From positions 281,051,654-281,115,653 of the forward strand of contig CM048747.1 of assembly GCA_026315105.1 (NCBI GenBank): DNA of 64,000 nucleotides. The letters are read 5' to 3'. The notes under the pieces were generated by a model. It saw only the letters and a list, made by a program, of their open reading frames with translations, was not told the DNA's origin and searched no databases. Position numbers and translations under genes: made by a program. The stretch comes from Locusta migratoria (lineage: Eukaryota; Arthropoda; Insecta; Orthoptera; Acrididae). This document shows positions 44,367 through 55,821 of this stretch, piece by piece (the stretch's first letter is position 1; each line of letters begins with the position of its first letter).

Positions 44367-44587
44367 CCAATGTGGAGCCGGCCGCGGTGACCGAGGAGAC
44401 TGAGGCGCTTCAGTCACGGTCTGCACGGCCACTACGATCGGGGGTTCGAATCCCCCCTCGGGCATGGATATTTGTGGCGTCCTTAGTTGTAGGTAGTTCA
44501 TAAGTAGTTTGTAAGTTTAGGGACTGATGACCCCGTAGTTAAGTCCCTTAAGCTTAACAAACATTTGAATTTTTGATCCAATGTGGA
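44367..44587 (+). mobile_element. tRNA-derived SINE (family 1)
   Basis: Body 44377-44577. Perfect 10-bp target duplication CCAATGTGGA at 44367-44376 and 44578-44587. Confidence 0.93.
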
Positions 44588-45984
44588 GACCGCACCTGAC
44601 GCTATGCAACCACCATTGCACAGCTGCGTAGCAGGTCGTCAAATAATTGCACAGTACAGTTATTACCTACCCACAATAGGTACTAAGTAAGTCTCCTATT
44701 TCTCCTTATGGCATTCAGGCAAGGTACAAACCAATACTTTCGTACTACAAATATTAGAATAAACGCCATTAGAGTAACACTTGTAAATTAAATTTAGTTG
44801 CAATAAGTGAAAAGTCAGATACGTTACCACACTTGTTTAATGACATGATATGTTTTTGTTCGCGATCTGAATCTGATCGAACTGTTAAGCAAACAACAGT
44901 TGTACGCCTGATCGAGTTGCGATTACAGGACACGCACTTTTTCGTGGCCCCTTTGTGATCGGCAGAAGACAGCTGAGTTCGTGTGTCTACATAATGTTTA
45001 TGATCTCTACCAACCTTACCCCGTAACAGAATTGTACACAGTAGACCTCGTCCATGTATTGTTGATTTGTGCTTGGCATTATTTATTGCCTTCCATTTGT
45101 TATTTGCTAAAATAAGTCCACATACGCTGACGACTTCTTTTAGAAAAAAAGTGGTATGAAGAATATTAATTCTGACTGTTATTCAATTACAGCAATAAAA
45201 AGAGGCAGAAAGCGTTGTTACACCCGCATAATAAGCCCCTTTAAAATATTAATATTTCGTAGATATACGTTCCAGTTTTCTATTACTCAAACATTAAAGT
45301 GATGCTTAATTTCGTGTTCCACTTCTGGCGCCTTAACCCCTTGCATGTTGTTTCTTTTAAAACCTGTAATCTATACGCCGTAAGCTGGCGGCACTGGGAG
45401 AAAGAGGCGGGAGTTGTTCTAACAGCCAATGCGCTACAAGCTGAATGCAAGCTATTTGCTATTGTATATAGGAATGCTGCTGATATATTTATTGTTTCTT
45501 CCGGGGACTCCAATCCCGCACATACCGTCACTCTTGACCTTACACGATGAGGCGTCAACTATCATTGTCGTTCACTACTAGTTCGGATCACAGCGTTAGT
45601 AGAGACGTGGAAGGGTTTGGTATTTAACTTAGTAGCGCATGGACATGTGCAATGTTGATTTGAAACAAGGCAAAGTCCTGCGTTCTTTACTTGGCATTAC
45701 TGGAGGTGCAGATGTTATTTTTGTGGCCGTTAAAAACTGTTACCCCAAGCGGGAATCGGACCCATGCCTTAGCCATTACAAGTTAACATCATCCCGGCCT
45801 CCAGCGTATTACATATGTGTTAGCATTTTTTTTTCATAATGGAGTACTCATTCGACGGTAGGACCAGTAAAGCGCTCAAAGGTGTCTGGCAAGGTAAGAC
45901 ATTCTTGGCGGCAGGGGATGGCCATGTAGTTTGAGGCGCCTTATCGCGGATTTTTCATGATATTATACTACGTTTCAGTATGCT
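44588..45984. other. Unassigned stretch
   Basis: No gene recognised. The overlapping frames at 45283-45558 on both strands show no known motif. Confidence 0.45.
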
Positions 45985-46569
45985 ACATTACGATTTGGTA
46001 TGGCATTCTGTAATAAGCTTATTTAACTATGGACTCACTTTAATCAAGGTTGTTGGGTAGCTGTTGCCACGATAACTTGAATATTACGCATTTTTAAAGT
46101 TATGAAGAGCGTGGATTATGCATTAGAAAAAGGATTCTGAAATTGGGAAAGTAACTTCGTTTTGACATCTATTATTCACCATGTTCAAGAACGCAGACTT
46201 CGATGAAGGAGGCTTTTGTGATTTACTAGTATGGTCAATGACAAGGTATCCAATAACTGGCAAGAGTGTCGAGCAATTATTCTTCACGCTGTGGTTGCCT
46301 TCAATGGTCATATTGAGGTTAAAAACAGCAATGTAGATTCTGATACAATTTCGCATCGAAAATGCGATTGCATGCGAAGCATAATATCCAACTAGGAAGG
46401 ATGCGGGAGAACTTCAGTGTCTGCCATTTCAAACGTTGGATACTGGGATTTGTCGGAATAGTTGTCCATTTCAATGGATATATCAGTACTTGCACGGTAA
46501 GGTTCAGTTGTCCATTATATCCACGTGCTTTTGGAGAGTCAGCAGCAGAGAAATAACGACAGTGTTTAA

Positions 46570-46603
46570 AAATAAAATAAAATAAATAAATAAATAAATA
46601 AAA
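46570..46603. repeat. AAAT-type microsatellite
   Basis: Repeated AAATA/TAAA units in the left palindrome arm. Confidence 0.9.
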
Positions 46604-46992
46604 GATCTGCCAAGCACAAAATTGTGAAAAGTAGCACGTAGATACAGATAAATATGTCAAGGGAGGGGATAGCAGGAGGGAGGGTGGGATGTAGGAATGG
46701 ACAGGAGTGCAGAACTGAAAACTAAAAGAGAGAAATACTTGCAAAGTACTCCTTAGACGTATAGCACAATTTGTCTTAGAGCCGAGAGAATAGGAACGAA
46801 TGTTTTACAGAACGAAAGATGGATTATCGAAGATATAAAAGAACACTGCTTCATAGAGAGGACTGATGGACAGTAAATGAAGCAGACATTAAAAGAGACA
46901 GTATTGTTTTAAAAGAAACCACTAATTTTTTACAGGGTTTTGGGGGAATAGACCAAAAGGATAACAGAGGTTATACTGTAAGGGGGGTGACA

Positions 46993-46994
46993 GT

Positions 46995-47048
<54 letters not shown>
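46993..47048. repeat. (GA)n microsatellite
   Basis: GA repeat with one C interruption. The matching right-arm position (about 54030-54057) has a short CTCT tract, so the repeat grew in the left arm. Confidence 0.95.
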
Positions 47049-47898
47049 ATATGGAGGAGAAATTAACAACGAATAAATGCAAGACACATAGTTTGCATAT
47101 TTTGTGAATGACGGAGGGTGTATTAATGGATGGTGGGGAGGAAAGAGACGTATTTGAAATAACAAATATTACTTTGACGGCATCCATCTGAACTGATTAC
47201 TCTGTATGCATGGAGGCTGGGTATAAATGAAATAAAAATAGAATATTGAGTGAAATGACAAGCATTGAATTAAAATTTGAGCCAAGGGCGGGAATCGAAT
47301 ACAGACTTCCATACTTACTTTAATTCAATACTGTTCCTTTCACTCAATGTCTTTCACATATTGACACGGAAAATTGTCTCTAGGTATATAAATTTATAAT
47401 AAAATGGGATAATAAGGGAACTTTATATTTATATATAAAAAAAAAAACCTTCAATATAAACGTAGCTTAAAGGAAAAAAAAAGAAAACTATTTTATTTCA
47501 CTTGCCAAGAGTCTCTTACTTGCGAAGTATGACAACAGAGACAAGATTACAAGATTAAAAAGGAAAAAAAAAAAACATTTTAAGGACTAATAATTTATCC
47601 AGAATCCCTCATTATTTGTTTCTTCCGTAATGCATCTCAGCGTATTTCTCTGCAGGAAAAGCGATGACTCTCTCTCGAGTCGGTTGCTCACAGTGAGACG
47701 GCCTGGTTTGTATTTCTGCTTTCCGCTCACACTATGATGCAAGGGAGTAAAAATTCTGTATTTACGCCAGAGCTCCGCGTTGCGCCGTGCTGGGGGCTGT
47801 TGGCTGCCACTGCGACCGCCAGCTGGTTGCTGTTCGCCAAGCCTCGTCTCGGCGACAGCTGTGGTTGACCGGCCTTCCCGTAGCTCACGAGCCACGGC

Positions 47899-49071
47899 TA
47901 AAGGCCGTTTCACACCGCAGTCACACTGTCACGTTACGTAACGTGACAGATGTCGCGTAACAGACGTGCAGTTCACACTGCCACCGACGTCTGTCAGAGA
48001 CTGGGGCATTGTTTCTGCTCTGTCAGTCGGTTCAGTTGAAGCACGTAACATGGCAAGTGGTTCGTGGTTTACTAAAAATGTGCCTTGGTTGGATGTCGAC
48101 GATAGTAGTTCGAGTAGTGAAGAGGAACACATGCTGTTGTACTCGGTTACAAACCGAATGCAATGGGTGCACCCCATCAACCGAGGTGGCAACAGTGTGG
48201 CGAATATCATCTCATGGAGGACTTGGAACTAGACGATGGCAGATTCACAACATACTTTCGGTTATGTAAACCTGAGTATAAAAGATCTTAACATTGATCA
48301 GTGACGATATTAGTAAAAAAAAGACACCAACTGCTGGAGATCTATTTCCAGCGGAGAATGACTGGAGCTATGCCTAAGGTAAGTTTATTAATGCCTTATA
48401 CAATTTACTTTTTTGACATCTTATTGCAGTGGTTTAAAATTTTGGTAAAATGTATTTCAAACATATAAACAATGTAAATCGTTGGAGGCTATTCCTTCTC
48501 CATTATTAAGTTAAAATAATATGTAATGTTCGTAATTAGAGATTCATCTAAATGTAAATAATTTTAAAATAAACTCTAAATAATTGTTAAAGCAATAAAT
48601 ATGTATTTATATTTGAACTGGTACAGTTAAGAACTACTCTATTTTGTTTCAGTTGCTCTGCTATTTCGCCTCATCCTGTGTCCTTGAAACTGCTGTCTCT
48701 GTACTCCTCCAAATCTGTATTCCACAGCAGTGGATGCGTTCTGACGCCTACAATTAACTCGCCCATAATAAATAACAACAAAACAAAAATACAGCTTCTT
48801 GTAACGAGTTACTGCACGAAACTGCGCGTCAGGTGTGGTCATGCGCGCGGCGGGGTAGCGGACCAGAGCGCATGCGCGAGGGTGCAGACGTCGACAGACG
48901 TTTTGAAAAGATCGCTCTCGGAGCGATCCCGCAGATTCGTCTGTCGACGTCTGTGGCGTCTGTGAGGTCGTTGTGAATTACACCATTTAAAACTGTGGAA
49001 ACTGATCTTTTGAAAAATCTGTCACGTTACGTTACGTGACATAGTGCGACCGCGGTGTGAAACGGCCTTAA
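47899..49071 (+). mobile_element. PIF/Harbinger-type element, internally deleted
   Basis: Perfect 17-bp inverted ends AGGCCGTTTCACACCGC (47902) and its complement (to 49068), flanked by TAA target duplications (47899-47901 and 49069-49071), as expected for PIF/Harbinger. The right palindrome arm has the uninterrupted CACGGCTAATACAGG site (in complement), a natural empty site. Just inside the ends is a further palindrome, GTCACGTTACGTAACGTGAC. An N-terminal transposase fragment lies within. Confidence 0.85.
48050..48353 (+). pseudogene. Harbinger transposase N-terminal fragment
   Basis: ATG at 48050 starts MASGSWFTKNVPWL, followed by a Ser/Glu-rich stretch and MQWVHPINR. After a frame shift it reads GEYHLMEDLELDDGRFTTYF, then RLCKPEYKRS, and after another LISDDISKKKTPT. 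WVHPIN.......EY..L...L..DD..F..YFR is the conserved N terminus of PIF/Harbinger nucleases. The DDE catalytic part is deleted. Confidence 0.75.
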
Positions 49072-49543
49072 TACAGGCCCCAGTCGCAAAGCCAGGCTCA
49101 AGCCATGAAGTATCACAAGTTTCTGCAAACCTACCCTAATGCGTAGTAGAAACTACCAAAGCTAGAGCTATTTTGCTATAAAATGAGCAGCCACGTTATC
49201 TTTTGACACTTCATTCAAATATTTAACGAATTGGAAGAATAGAATCATGATAAACGTTGCTACCACATAAAGTTTCACCTAGATAGCAATCTTACGACAC
49301 AGGAAACTATCTTTCTTTTCAGCGCTTTGCATTAGATCTAGACATAAGAAAATATGTATTCAACCTAGAAAACAACGCATATTGAAAAATAAAACAGTTC
49401 TGATATCAACAACACAAATGTATATGTGTAGTATATCATTGACGTTTTGTGCAGTTATAAAGTGTTCTCAGTTTCTCCGAAACAATAAATGCTACACAAC
49501 GGAAAATACCTTCTGCTGGGGCCCCGCCCCCTACACAATCTAA

Positions 49544-49595
49544 AAAAAAAATAAAAAAAAAAAAAAAATAAATAAATAAATAAATAAAAAAACGG
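49544..49595. repeat. A-rich/AAAT microsatellite
   Basis: A-run interrupted by T, then AAAT repeats, in the left arm of the palindrome. Confidence 0.9.
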
Positions 49596-50202
49596 AAAAC
49601 ATCCGAGACCTTCGTTCCGCTAATTCACTATACCGCACAATGTGATATCTTTCTTCAACTTTTTCAACGTCCTCCCTCTATCCCGTCAGGTAGTAATCGC
49701 ACATTGCTCGCCAATACTGCCGAAGAGGTGGGTCATTTGCAGGGTTGGCAGTAGTCTCCTTGGGAGAGGTTTTAATCTTTTAATGGTCGTGTCAGTAACA
49801 GACCACTTGTTTTATCTTCGCTAAAACATGTATTTTTCCCGGTTAACTTTGTTTTCAGTTGTACTCACCAGAAATTTCGTTTGCTTTATAATCATTAAAT
49901 TTGTTTTGTTTATCGATTTCTCAAGGCCTGACGAAAATTTTCTGATAATCATGTGGTGAACTATACACATATTTATGTTTAGGGTCAATTTTCGCAATTT
50001 GTACTATGAAGATATAACTTCAATATCATTTTAAAATTGGCTTTGCTTTTCTGAGGTGTTTTCTAGACAGCAGCATAATCTGTCTCAAATATTTCTCAAT
50101 TCGATATAGAAGTTTGTGGCTCTGTCAGAGAGTGGGTAATTGTTACTCTCGCTCCAGTTTCTAATTGAGAGCTGTTGCCTCTTAATCTTTAGACAGCGTC
50201 TG

Positions 50203-50303
50203 CATTTTCATGTGGGCCCGACGGAGTGGTCAAGCGCATTGAGGCGCTGATGACCCAACAGTTAAGTCCCTTAAGCGTGACAAACATTTGAACATTTTCA
50301 TGT
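50203..50303 (+). mobile_element. SINE (family 1), internally deleted, with target duplication
   Basis: Only 79 bp (50214-50292): a head ending GCATTGAGGCGC joined directly to tail GATGACCCAACAGTTAAGTC. Perfect 11-bp target duplication CATTTTCATGT at 50203-50213 and 50293-50303. Confidence 0.85.
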
Positions 50304-51229
50304 AGGAAGCGAACAGCTGCACCGTGAATCGCCTCCTCATCGCCCTTCAGAAGTTTGCTGCAGATATTTCAGAAGGTAGGGACCGAGAATAGATGTAGTT
50401 CCTGCGTGAAATTCATCACTCTTGTCTGTAATCATAATTGTGACAAGTAAATGACACACCGAAGTTCAATTTTCAGACATTTTAACTGGAATACCACCAA
50501 TAAGTGAATCTTCAAAGTTTCTTCTATATACATATATGTGTGGTGACCGTTCTATCGAAAGAACAAACACCACATAAGCATACATAATTAAGGAGAAGAC
50601 GACAACAGATCCAGCCTTCAGTGCAAATGCACACTACGCCTTGAGGTAATCGGCAGAGTGCCACGAGCAGTGAGTGCAAATTGGAAACGCCAACTACGTG
50701 AGTAGTGTGCGGAAGTTTGAGGCTTGAAGATTTCGAGGGGTTATGGGGGGGGGGGGGGGAAGGGAGGCGGGGAGTAGCTCGCGCACCTGCGATGACCGTT
50801 GTTTTCTCGCTCGCGCAGTGGTTACCGTAACTGCTCAGAGTGCAGTAGAAATATCCCCGAATTCCGGCTGGGCACAACTGTTCAGCTTCCCCAATGCGCG
50901 CACTCAGTGGCCACAAGCAGCTTGTGTCGCATTCTTTTCATCTAGATTCTTCTCTGTCTCTCCAGGAAGCAGTACAACTATCACCAGACATGATCCACCA
51001 TCTTGTCATTTCACTACCATAGTCGTACCAGGAAGATCATTTTTCTACAGGCAATGTCTTTCTCGAGTGTTCCAACATCTTGTGAGAATTATGATACTAT
51101 ATTTGCACGAACTACTCTCAAAATCGTTCCGTATTTATAGAGTGCCAAAACGATGTTTGATATCTTCAGCCATAATCAACTTCGAACCATATCGCTTTCC
51201 TAAGGAGTACAGTCACAGTTGTGCGACTG
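50304..51229. other. Centre (spacer) of the large palindrome
   Basis: No inverted match found between the two halves. At 50521-50575 there is a SINE family 2-like tail (TGACCGTTCTATCGAAAGAAC). A G-run lies at 50743-50760. A 169-codon plus-strand frame (50743-51252) starts in the G-run and has no recognisable domain; I treat it as unassigned. Confidence 0.5.
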
Positions 51230-52599
51230 GGATCGTGCTGTCCTGTCAATAAGGCAATAGTTTGCACTAACTGACGAGAAGTCATCTAGTGAAAAGGACG
51301 TGACGAGTGTAATTCTTCCAGCAAAGTGAAGTACACTTCTCCTGCTTCGAATATACAATTATTCGAAATATTTAATGAGCAATCAGAATATTGCTCTTAG
51401 ATTTAAGGCAGTTAATGCTGTCGACTATTTAACTCAGAAAAGCAAATCAGTTGCGAAATGATTTTGAATTTGTATCATCACGGCTCATATGATGACAATT
51501 GACCTTAAACATCAGTATGCATTTGGCTCTGAACATCATTACTCAAAGAGTTTCGTCAGTATTCTAGATATTGATAAGCACAAATTTGAATGTCACACAT
51601 ATAACGAAATTCTTGGGGGTGGAATTAGAAAGAATGTTAGCTGTGAATAACACAAGTTACGGCGAATGTGAAACAAAGGGTCTGTTATTCACACAACTGT
51701 TAGAAGAGATAAGCGTCTCCTAAGGAGACTGCCAACCCTACAATTGCTCCACCTGTTATGCAGTATTGCTGAGCAGTGTGCTATTCTTACCTGTCGGGAT
51801 AGAGGGAGGATGTTGAGGAAGTTGAAAGAATATATGAGATTATAACTCGCATATACGTTATTTGGCAATTGTATGTATTATTATTATTTCGAGCTTCGTG
51901 TAAGTGTGGAGCAGTCTAGAAAATGAAGTGATTCTTTAAACACATTACAAAACACTTCACTATGAATAACAGAACAATCGTGTAAATTAAGGGCCCCAAC
52001 AGAAGGTAATTTCCTTTGTGTAGCACTTATTCTTTAAGAGACATTCAGAACACTTTATAAGTGCACAAAATGTCAATGATATACTACATATATACATTTG
52101 TGTAGTTGATATCAGAACTGTTTAATTTTGCAATATGTGTAGTTTTCTAAGTTGAGCGCTGAAAACATAGTTTCCTGTGTCGTAAGATTGCTATCTAGGT
52201 GAAACTTTATGTGGTAGCTACGTTTATGACGATTTTATTCTTTAACTTCGTTAAATATGTGAATGAAGTGTCATAAAATAACGTGGCTGCTCATTTTATA
52301 GCAAAATAGCTCTAACTGTGGTGGTTTCTACTACATGTTAGGGGCCTGTATTAGCCGTGACTAGCGAGCTACGGGCTGGTGCCGAGGCGAGGCTTGGCAA
52401 AAAGCAGCCAGCTGGCGGTCGCGGTGGTGGCTAATAGCCCCCCCCCCCCCCCAAAGCGGGGCTCTGATGTAAATACAGAATGTTTATGTCATGGCATCAT
52501 AGTAAGAGCGGAAAGCAGAAATACAAATCAGGCCGTCTCACTGCAAGCAACCAACTCGAGAGACTCGTCACTTTTACTGAAGAGAAGCTGGTCCAATTG

Positions 52600-52811
52600 C
52601 GTTATAGGTTCAAATGTTCAAATGCTTGTATAGCTTATGGACTTAACTACGGGGTCATCAGTCCCTAAACTTACAAACTACTTATCAACTAGCTTATCCT
52701 AAGGACAGCACAAATATCCATGCCCGAGGGGGGATTTGAGCCCCCCGACCGTAGTGGCCATGCAGACCGTAACTGGAGCGCCCAGCCACCGCGGCCGGCA
52801 CGTTATAGGTT
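52600..52811 (-). mobile_element. tRNA-derived SINE (family 1)
   Basis: Body 52611-52800; perfect 11-bp target duplication CGTTATAGGTT at 52600-52610 and 52801-52811. Confidence 0.92.
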
Positions 52812-52873
52812 ATATGCTGAGATGCATTACAGAAGAAACAAATAATAAGGGATTCTGAATAAATTATTAATCC

Positions 52874-53340
52874 TTAACACGTTCGCTGCCGTTCACGCTC
52901 TGCAGCGATGATGCTAGGTGCCACTTCACACTCTAGCACGTGATCGTATTTTGACAGTATCGTTTCATAGTTTTGAGCCACTGAATGTTTTGGTTTTAGT
53001 TTTCATTTTTATATATGTTTTTTTTATTTGCATTTGTATTTTTGTGAAAAAAACAACAAATTAACAATGTAAATAGTACATAAATCTATTATGACATCAT
53101 GAGAAGCGTGTATGGCTCTTAGCCGGTAATGCAAACGCAGAAATCTGGTACCACGTACGTGTGCATATCACTTATACTCTTCCATGAGTGCCTACCAGAG
53201 TATACAACTTTATTAGACGATGCCAGTTTACAACAACCCATAATAGGATGCTAGGTCGCAGCACGCGCCACAGCGTGAGTGGCACCTGACTCAAGTAACG
53301 TTTACATGCGCCAGAGCGTGAACGGCAGCGAACGTGTTAA
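52874..53340. mobile_element. piggyBac-type MITE with 25-bp inverted ends
   Basis: TTAA at 52874-52877 and 53337-53340. The 459-bp element between (52878-53336) starts CACGTTCGCTGCCGTTCACG and ends with its complement; inverted ends are perfect for 25 bp beyond TTAA. No coding remnant seen. The left palindrome arm at about 47578 keeps an unduplicated TTAAGGACTAATAATTTAT site. Confidence 0.88.
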
Positions 53341-53424
53341 AATGATTTATTTGTTTTTTAATCTCGTCTCTGTTGTCATATTTCGTAAGTAAGAGACTAT
53401 GGAAGATCTCTTGGCAACTGAAAT

Positions 53425-53640
53425 AAAATAGGTTTTGCCGGCCGCGGTGGCCGAGGTGACTGAAGCGCTACAGTCACGGTCAGCACGGCCACTACGGTTG
53501 GGGGTTCGAATCCCCCCTCGGGCATGGATATTTGTGCCGTCCTAGTTCATAAGTAGTTTGTAAGTTTAGGGACTGATGACCCCGTAGTTAAGTCCCATAA
53601 GCTTAACAAACATTTGAACATTTGAAAATAGTTTTTTTTC
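53425..53640 (+). mobile_element. tRNA-derived SINE (family 1)
   Basis: Body 53437-53624, intact A and B boxes. Flanks AAAATAGGTTTT and AAAATAGTTTTTTT are an imperfect target duplication. Confidence 0.88.
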
Positions 53641-54398
53641 CTTTGAGCTATCTTTATATTGAACTTTTTTTAAATATACAGTTCCCTTGTTATCCGATTT
53701 GTATTATAAATTTATATACCTAGAGACAGTTTTCCGTATCAATATGTGAAAGACATTGAGTGAAAGGAACAGTATTGAATTAAAGTAAATATGGAAGTCT
53801 GTGTTCGATTTCCGCCCGTGGCACAAATTTTTTCCTTTCACTCAATATCCTATTTTTATCGTTTAACTTATACCCAACCTCCAGGCATACAGAGTAATCA
53901 GTTCAGATGGATGCCGTCAAAGTAATATTTGTTATTTCAAATACGTCTCTCTCCTCCCCTCCATCTATTAATACACCCTCCACTGTTCACAAAATAAGGA
54001 AACGATTTGTCTTTTATTTATTCATTGTTCTCTTCTGTTCTCTCTCTCACTCTCTCACATAATAATCACAGATTATCTTTTGGGCTGTTCCCTCAAAATG
54101 CTATAATCAAATCTATTGGCTTCTGTTGAAGCATACCTTCTCTTTTAATTTATGGTTTCGTTACTGTCTACCAGTCCTCCCTATGAGACCTTGTTGTTTC
54201 ATATCTCTTTGTCTATAATCCATTCTTCGTTTTGTGAAATACAGAGCACTGGTGTTTCGATGGACCTCCCCTGCTTTCATTCCAACTGTTACAAATGGCA
54301 TACTTTTCGTCGTTGTAGAATCTGTTTTCTAATGCATAAACGACGCTCCTCTCAACCTTTAAGATGTGTAATATTCCATTTATTATGGTAAGAGCTAT

Positions 54399-54605
54399 AC
54401 TACAAACGTAGAGTAACAGCGCGGTCTAAGGCATCATATCGTGGATCGGGTTGCTGCTCGCGTTGGTGGTTCGAGTCCTCCCTCGGGCAGGGATGTGTGC
54501 GTTGTCCTTAGATTAAGATAGTTTAAGTAGTGTGTAAGCTTAGGGACTGATAACCTTAGCAGTCAAGTCCTATTAGATTTCATAAACATTTTTTCTACAA
54601 ACTTG
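54399..54605 (+). mobile_element. tRNA-derived SINE (family 1, divergent subfamily)
   Basis: Head GCGGTCTAAGGCATCATATC with B box GGTTCGAGTCCTCC, tail GGGACTGATAACCTTAGCAG. Flanks CTACAAACGTAGAG and CTACAAACTTGAG form an imperfect target duplication. Confidence 0.8.
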
Positions 54606-54660
54606 AGCAAAATGTGAGCATAGTTAAATAGGCATACAAATCACCAAGGAGCAACGAAAA

Positions 54661-55317
54661 GGTCAATGTTTTAGATCTCTTTATGCTTAATCTAGTCTCG
54701 ATCAGAAACGCAACCTTTTTTTGGTCAATAGTGCGTTCAAATTCAGAACACGAACAAAAACTCATTGTGTCATTGAATGAGTTTGAGAAGGTATCAAATT
54801 TGTCACTTATTGTATTGTAATGAAATTAAATTTACGTTGCTTTCTCGTCTCTAATAACTTGTATTCTAATGTTTTTTGTATGACAGTATTGAATTACATT
54901 TGGACTGACTGCCATAAGGAGCAATGTTCTCTACTGTTTCTTATGGTACCCATTGTGAATAGTCGAACGACTGTACTCCACAGGGGTTTTGTGTCTAGAG
55001 TACCCGCAACACAGCTACGTTATTTGGTTTGCATTTAGCAGTGATCCACTTTTTTGCTGTCAAGTGTACATCGAAACCTGTCGTCTGTTATAAATAAAGA
55101 CGAAAAACCGCGATCTTGGCATTTCATTATTGACAAAATACATTTATAAGATCGCTCCCTGCCATGAGCAAATTGTATAAAAATGATCGGCAGAGCACAA
55201 TTGTATGTCAGTGTAAAAGGGACCGTAAGTAGTTCAGTCAAAATGATTGTAGAAGGAAGGATGTAGGTAGCCGTATTCTCAGATGAAGAGACTTGCACAG
55301 GTTAGGGTAGGACAGAG
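54661..55317. other. Unassigned stretch
   Basis: At about 55112-55135 it shares GCGATCTTGGCATTTCATT with the arm tip of the inverted repeat at 40.9 kb. Otherwise nothing recognised. Confidence 0.45.
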
Positions 55318-55445
55318 AGCTGCATCAAATCAGTCTGCGGACTGAAGACCACAACAACAGAATAGTTGCCTGCGATAGGCAAAGGTTGCAGGTTCGAATC
55401 GCAGTTCTGGCACACAGTTTAAACCTACGAGGAAGTTAAACACCT
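55318..55445 (+). repeat. Fragment of SINE family 4 after an ACAACAACA tail
   Basis: GACTGAAGACCACAACAACA (about 55341) is a recurrent retroelement tail motif. It is followed by GCCTGCGATAGGCAAAGG, B box GGTTCGAATCGC and GGCACACAGTTTAAACC, matching the plus-strand module of the family 4 SINE at 37.6 kb. Confidence 0.55.
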
Positions 55446-55821
55446 CAGAGTTACTATTACGGAAAACTAAGTGAATATCGACGCCTGTAAGCAGCAGCTA
55501 TTACTATACATTTCGGTGTTATGTTTCATTTCCACTGTTCACGACAACGTCGAGTTATCAGTTGTGGCAATGCAGCTCTCTGATATGCTTGTGTTACCGC
55601 AAACGAAACATTTTAACCGAACGTCCCTAGAATGCCATTTCATGAAATGTTATTTCCGTACGTCATTTCTACCGTAATACCCGATCGGCATGCAGAGCAC
55701 AAGTTCCTGGAAATTCGGTGTTCACGTGTTATTATTATTATTATTATTAGCATCACAGTCAGAGATTTTAATGCGTGAATAGAAAAGGTAACATCATAGT
55801 TATGAAAACGTCTACTTTCTG
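55446..55821. other. Unassigned stretch with (TTA)n
   Basis: Short TTA repeat at about 55729-55750. No gene recognised. Confidence 0.45.

Larger units (their letters stand above)
45985..50210. repeat. Left arm of a large imperfect palindrome
   Basis: This arm reads, in reverse complement, along 51230-54660. Matching pairs include 46010-46140 with 54308-54640, 46795-46910 with 54140-54245, 47130-47220 with 53880-53960, 47330-47400 with 53690-53790, 47495-47900 with 52370-53435, 49070-49525 with 51990-52360, 49650-49790 with 51715-51850, and 49790-50130 with 51400-51715. Identity looks about three-quarters or better by eye. Arm-specific material here is about 46140-46790, microsatellites, the Harbinger element, and a short SINE at the inner edge. 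Confidence 0.8.
51230..54660. repeat. Right arm of a large imperfect palindrome
   Basis: Inverted counterpart of 45985-50210. Insertions special to this arm are a SINE (52611-52800), a piggyBac MITE (52878-53336), SINEs at 53437-53624 and 54409-54594, and a C-run (52439-52453). The left arm is uninterrupted at the corresponding position for the first two. Confidence 0.8.

Noticed and set aside
45735..45800. tRNA-like T-arm near CCCCAAGCGGGAATCGGACCC
   Set aside because: Only a partial B-box resemblance; no A box at a suitable distance and no SINE tail.
46930..47187. Ser/Leu-rich minus-strand frame
   Set aside because: Translation of the GA microsatellite.
50743..51252. 169-codon plus-strand frame in the palindrome centre
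   Set aside because: It begins in a G-run that reads as poly-Gly, lacks any domain, and lies among decayed repeats. Chance frame more likely than a gene.
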